Part shown: piece after piece, positions 60,311-64,000 of the stretch
Numbering within the stretch: the first letter of the stretch is position 1
How the letters are laid out: every line of letters begins with the position of its first letter
Source: Flavobacteriaceae bacterium
GTDB taxonomy: Bacteria > Bacteroidota > Bacteroidia > Flavobacteriales > Flavobacteriaceae
Length of the DNA: 64,000 bases
NCBI GenBank assembly: GCA_018402205.1
Contig: JAGYIX010000003.1
Coordinates: 558,001-622,000 of the forward strand
Direction: 5' to 3'
Notes under the pieces: model-generated
Seen by the model: the letters and a program-made list of their open reading frames with translations, nothing else
Databases searched by the model: none
Told to the model about the DNA's origin: nothing
Position numbers and translations under genes: made by a program

Positions 60311-63045
60311 AGTTTTTTCTGAACAGCGACTTCGCTGTATGCCTCTATTTGATCGTTAATCTGAATGTCGTTAAAGTTCTTGATTTGAACCCCGCAGTCA
60401 TACCCTTTGGCCACTTCTTTAGCATCGTCTTTAAAACGCTTGAGTGAAGAGAGTTCTCCGTCGTGAATAACTACCCCCTCGCGAATAATTCGAATGCTTG
60501 AATTTCTGAAGATTTTTCCTGTTAGAACCATACAGCCCGCAATTGTTCCAATTTTAGAGATTTTAAACGTCTCGCGAATTTCGGCTGTTCCACTGACTTC
60601 TTCTTTCATCTCTGGGCTAAGCATGCCCTCCATGGCCATTTTAATATCGTCAATGGCGTCATAAATAATAGAGTAGGTGCGCACATCAACTTCTTCTCTC
60701 TCGGCAATAATGCGTGTATTACCCATTGGCCTAACGTTAAATCCGATCACTACAGCCGAAGAAGCACTAGCTAATAAAACATCCGATTCGGTAATTGCGC
60801 CAACACCTTTGTGAATAATCTTTACTTGAATTTCTTCAGTAGATAGCTTTTGGAACGAATCACTAAGAGCTTCTACAGAACCGTCTACGTCCCCTTTTAA
60901 AATAATATTTAACTCTTGGAAATCTCCAATGGCAATACGTCTACCAATTTCATCAAGTGTTAATTGACGCTGTGATCTTACGCTCTGCTCGCGCTGCAGC
61001 TGCATACGTTTTAAAGCGATCTGTTTCGCTTCTTTCTCATCTGTTAAAACCAGAAATTTATCTCCAGCCTGCGGAGCTCCGTCAAGTCCTAGGATAGATA
61101 TAGGCGTAGCCGGATCGGCCTTTTTGACCGCATTTCCGCGCTCATCTTGCATCGCTTTTACTTTACCGCTAGAGGTTCCGGCTAAAACAAAATCTCCAAT
61201 AGATAGTGATCCGTTTTGCACAAGCACAGTAGATACATAGCCCCTTCCCTTATCTAAAAAAGCTTCTACCACAGTACCTGCTGCTCTTCGATCAGGGTTC
61301 GCTTTAAGTTCTAATAACTCTGCCTCAAGCAATACCTTTTCTAAAAGCTCGTTTACTCCCTGACCTGTTTTAGCCGAAATGTCTTGAGACTGAATTTTAC
61401 CCCCCCAATCTTCCACTAGCAGGTTCATTCCTGCCAAACCTTCTTTTATTTTTTCTGGATTAGCCTCAGGACGGTCTACCTTATTAATAGCAAAAATAAT
61501 TGGCACTCCGGCCGCTTGAGCATGGGCTATAGCCTCTTTGGTTTGAGGCATAATATTGTCGTCTGCAGCAATAACAATGATCACAATATCGGTCACTTGT
61601 GTACCTCTTGCACGCATTGCCGTAAATGCCTCGTGACCTGGTGTGTCTAAAAAGGTCATGCGCTGACCGTTTTCAAGGGTAACCGAATAAGCCCCAATAT
61701 GTTGGGTTATTCCACCGCTTTCTCCGGCAATTACATTTTCTTTTCGAATGTAGTCCAACAAAGAAGTTTTTCCATGATCAACGTGACCCATTACAGTAAC
61801 AATGGGTGCTCGTGGCTTCAAGAGTTCTTCAGGGTCTTCGGTGTGGTTAACTAAGTTTTCTTCAAGTTCTGTTTGCACAAACTCCACTTCAAAACCAAAT
61901 TCTTCAGCTACAATTGAAAGTGTTTCAGCATCAAGACGCTGGTTCAGCGTCATCATTATACCCAAAGACATACAAGCCGAGATGATCTGAGTAGTTGAAA
62001 CATCCATCATGGTGGCCACCTCGTTCACAGTAACGAATTCTGTGACTTTCAAAATTTTACTGTCAAGCTCTTGTTGCTCGAGTTCTTTATCAGATTGCTG
62101 TTTATGCAGGTCTCTTTTCTCGCGACGGTACTTTGCCCCTTTACCCTTCGAACTCTTTCCTTGCAGTTTTTCAAGGGTCTCACGAACTTGTCGCTGCACT
62201 TCTTCATCACTAGGCTCAGCCCTTACAGTAGGGGTTTGTTGTTTGCCTTTGGCTAGCTGGTTGCGCTGGTTAGTATCATTCTTATCATTGAGAATACGCT
62301 TGCGCTTTCGTTTTCGATCTGCATTTTGAGCGGCAGATCCGGCTGCTGCAGGCTCTTTCTTTTTCTTTTCAAATTGAGAGAGATCTATAGTGGTCCCGGT
62401 AAGTTTTGGACCAGAAAGCTTTTTATACTGCGTCTTGAATTGATCAGATACACCCTCTGCCGCCTTAGGTTCTTCAACCACTTCAACCACTTCTTCCCCA
62501 TTTTCTACTATCTCTGTACCTTGAACCTCTGCCTCAACAACTGTATCTACCTTTTCAATTTCGGTAGTCTCTACTTTAATTTCAGGTTCCTCTTTGACTT
62601 CTACCTTCACCGGTTCTTCTGCAGGCTCTTGAACGGGTTCGGGTGTAGGTTCGGGTGTAGGTTCGGGTATAGGGTCAGATTTTTTGGGCTCAAGATCAAT
62701 TTTTCCGACTGTTTTTGGCTTAATTAGGTTGGTCTTAGCCTTAATAATCTCGTTGTCTTTCTTCTCTTTGGCTTGTCGCCTTTCTTCTTGCTCTTTTTCA
62801 ATCTGTTGAAGTAACGCCTCTTTCTCTTTGCGTTTTTCTTCACTCACCTCTTGCGAAGCAGCCTTTTTAGACATGTCTGTCTGAAACTCATCTAAGAGCA
62901 CTTGGTGCACCTCGCCACTGATTTTAGTGGTCGGGCGGGCCTCAATCTCATGACCTTTCTCTTTTAGATGCTCTACCGCACGATCGAGTGAGATATTGAG
63001 TTCACGAAGTACTTTGTTTAATCGTATGGTTTCTAATTCAGACAT
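60307..63045 (-). CDS. infB: Translation initiation factor IF-2
   Basis: 912 residues. The N-terminus (about 1-330) is a charged, low-complexity arm with a Pro-Glu repeat ([12 protein letters not shown]) and Lys/Arg-rich parts. The GTPase domain has G1 [15 protein letters not shown]3 [15 protein letters not shown] and G4 [12 protein letters not shown], followed by domains II to IV to the terminal [18 protein letters not shown]. It places fMet-tRNA on the ribosome. It lies 57 bases after nusA. Confidence 0.97.
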   Translation of the reverse strand: MSELETIRLNKVLRELNISLDRAVEHLKEKGHEIEARPTTKISGEVHQVLLDEFQTDMSKKAASQEVSEEKRKEKEALLQQIEKEQEERRQAKEKKDNEIIKAKTNLIKPKTVGKIDLEPKKSDPIPEPTPEPTPEPVQEPAEEPVKVEVKEEPEIKVETTEIEKVDTVVEAEVQGTEIVENGEEVVEVVEEPKAAEGVSDQFKTQYKKLSGPKLTGTTIDLSQFEKKKKEPAAAGSAAQNADRKRKRKRILNDKNDTNQRNQLAKGKQQTPTVRAEPSDEEVQRQVRETLEKLQGKSSKGKGAKYRREKRDLHKQQSDKELEQQELDSKILKVTEFVTVNEVATMMDVSTTQIISACMSLGIMMTLNQRLDAETLSIVAEEFGFEVEFVQTELEENLVNHTEDPEELLKPRAPIVTVMGHVDHGKTSLLDYIRKENVIAGESGGITQHIGAYSVTLENGQRMTFLDTPGHEAFTAMRARGTQVTDIVIIVIAADDNIMPQTKEAIAHAQAAGVPIIFAINKVDRPEANPEKIKEGLAGMNLLVEDWGGKIQSQDISAKTGQGVNELLEKVLLEAELLELKANPDRRAAGTVVEAFLDKGRGYVSTVLVQNGSLSIGDFVLAGTSSGKVKAMQDERGNAVKKADPATPISILGLDGAPQAGDKFLVLTDEKEAKQIALKRMQLQREQSVRSQRQLTLDEIGRRIAIGDFQELNIILKGDVDGSVEALSDSFQKLSTEEIQVKIIHKGVGAITESDVLLASASSAVVIGFNVRPMGNTRIIAEREEVDVRTYSIIYDAIDDIKMAMEGMLSPEMKEEVSGTAEIRETFKISKIGTIAGCMVLTGKIFRNSSIRIIREGVVIHDGELSSLKRFKDDAKEVAKGYDCGVQIKNFNDIQINDQIEAYSEVAVQKKL
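62636..62671. repeat. Three tandem 12-bp units inside infB
   Basis: GGTTCGGGTGTA repeats at 62636, 62648 and 62660 (the third with one change) and encodes the Thr-Pro-Glu-Pro repeat of the IF-2 N-terminal arm. Copy number could vary between strains. Confidence 0.9.
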
Positions 63046-63102
63046 AAAATGTGGTTCGTCTATTGTTTTTTAAAGGCGGAGGTACTAATGCAAATATAAA
63101 AT

Positions 63103-64000
63103 TTAGTCTTCAAATTCAGATTTTAGTATTCTAACCACCTCACGTACAGTCTCTTCTTCAAGATCTGTGCGTTTAATTAGGTCTTCTATGTCGAGTTCTA
63201 AAACACTGCGTGCAGTGTCTAATCCGATCTTTTTGAATTCCTGAATGATCCAAGCATCAATCTCATCCGAAAATTCAGTAAGCTCAACGTCTTCTTCGAC
63301 CCCTTCTCTAAAGACATCAATCTCATATCCGGTTAATTGGCCTGCAAGCCTAATATTATGACCACTTCTTCCGATCGCTTTAGAAACCTCTTCAGGCTTC
63401 AAATAAACCTGAGCGGTCATATTATCGTCATTCAATTTAACCGAGCTTACCTTAGCAGGACTAAGTGCTCGAGTAACTAAGAGCTGCTTATTATTCGTCC
63501 AGTTTATAACGTCAATATTTTCATTACCTAATTCACGAACAATACTGTGAATTCTAGACCCTTTCATCCCCACACAAGCTCCTACAGGGTCTATGCGATC
63601 GTCGTAAGAATCTACCGCTACTTTTGCTTTTTCGCCAGGAATTCTCACTGCCTTTTTAATAGTGATGAGTCCGTCAAAAACCTCAGGAATCTCTTGAAAG
63701 AACAATTGTTCTAAAAATTTAGGCGAGGTACGTGACATAATAATGGTCGGCTTACTCCCCTTCAACTCTACGCTTTCAATAACTCCTCTGACGTTATCTC
63801 CTTTTCTAAAAAAGTCAGATGGAATCTGGCGATCTTTAGGCAAAATTACCTCGTTACCCTCATCGTCTAGCAATATAATAGCCTTGTGACGAATGTGGTG
63901 CACCTCAGCAGTAAACAACTCTCCTTCTAAGTCTTTAAATTGCTTATAAATGGTAGTGTTATCGTGCTCTTGGATTTTAGCGACCAAATTCTGTCTTAGA
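63103..64000 (-). CDS. nusA: Transcription termination/antitermination factor NusA (5' end outside window)
   Basis: The frame is open from the stop at 63103 to the right edge, giving about 298 residues of a protein usually near 410. Visible are the S1 domain (FRKGDNVRGVIESVELKGSK), then KH1 and KH2 (VGACVGMKGSRIHSIVRELG and AIGRSGHNIRLAGQLTGYEI), and a C-terminal helix-hairpin-helix region (DIEDLIKRTDLEEETVREVV). NusA modulates RNA polymerase pausing. The missing part is the N-terminal polymerase-binding domain. Confidence 0.95.
   Translation of the reverse strand, partial: LRQNLVAKIQEHDNTTIYKQFKDLEGELFTAEVHHIRHKAIILLDDEGNEVILPKDRQIPSDFFRKGDNVRGVIESVELKGSKPTIIMSRTSPKFLEQLFFQEIPEVFDGLITIKKAVRIPGEKAKVAVDSYDDRIDPVGACVGMKGSRIHSIVRELGNENIDVINWTNNKQLLVTRALSPAKVSSVKLNDDNMTAQVYLKPEEVSKAIGRSGHNIRLAGQLTGYEIDVFREGVEEDVELTEFSDEIDAWIIQEFKKIGLDTARSVLELDIEDLIKRTDLEEETVREVVRILKSEFED

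Noticed and set aside
62009-62727. Plus-strand frames opposite the infB N-terminal arm
   Set aside because: They are low-complexity Ser/Cys/Phe-rich shadows of the Lys/Glu-rich coding strand.
1-64000. CRISPR arrays, rRNA operons, insertion sequences, prophage
   Set aside because: No regular spacer repeats, rRNA sequence, transposase or phage structural genes were seen.

Overview
The window comes from a Bacteroidota genome, most likely Flavobacteriales. The evidence is the type IX secretion component SprA, alternative complex III (ActABCDEF) next to an aa3-type cytochrome oxidase, a malic enzyme/phosphotransacetylase fusion, the Bacteroidetes-style -7 promoter element TAnnTTTG in front of several genes, and tRNA genes without an encoded CCA. 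Nearly everything is chromosomal core; I see no transposase, integrase or CRISPR array.

Left part (1-9.5 kb): a deoxynucleoside-kinase-like C-terminus, an RNA methyltransferase divergent from mutS, tRNA-Gly and tRNA-Leu each with its own terminator, a secreted PqqB-like metallo-beta-lactamase, an intergenic structured RNA candidate ending in a strong terminator, a frameshifted ATP-grasp gene coupled to a GNAT gene, and a metY-metX methionine operon behind a SAM-I riboswitch. From 9.5 to 20 kb come ppc, a frameshifted alpha/beta hydrolase, an Nramp-like transporter, fabD, an Nfu-type Fe-S scaffold, a YyaL-like protein, an MscS channel and tsaB.

The most interesting region is 20-30 kb. A MacAB/TolC-type export operon (ATPase, two permeases, HlyD adaptor, TolC) lies directly downstream, on the same strand, of a compact cassette (about 25.9-29.8 kb). 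The cassette holds a small HTH protein, a 45-residue peptide, a secreted unknown protein, an isoprenoid-synthase-like protein, an M50 membrane protease with a PqqD-like N-terminus, a 47-residue bacteriocin-like prepeptide, one or two tiny ORFs, and a stand-alone C39 leader peptidase that carries a frameshift. Start/stop overlaps tie many of these together. I read it as a peptide (bacteriocin/RiPP-like) maturation and export locus; most of the small genes are too short for ordinary ORF calling.

Right part (30-64 kb) is the respiratory and housekeeping block, all leftward except one small gene: DUF420, SCO, cox4, two cox3 genes and ctaB; then tonB, vanZ, gcvH, sprA, ruvA, maeB, queG and ruvB; then coxA, coxB and actFEDCBA; and finally infB and the 3' part of nusA, which runs off the right edge. 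ActABCDEF oxidises quinol and should pass electrons to the oxidase encoded by coxAB plus the cox3/cox4 genes, while SCO, CtaB and DUF420 assemble that oxidase.

Three clear single-base frameshifts (about 5873, 12668 and 26205) and one suspected one (about 26400) break otherwise intact reading frames. They may be sequencing errors or real lesions.
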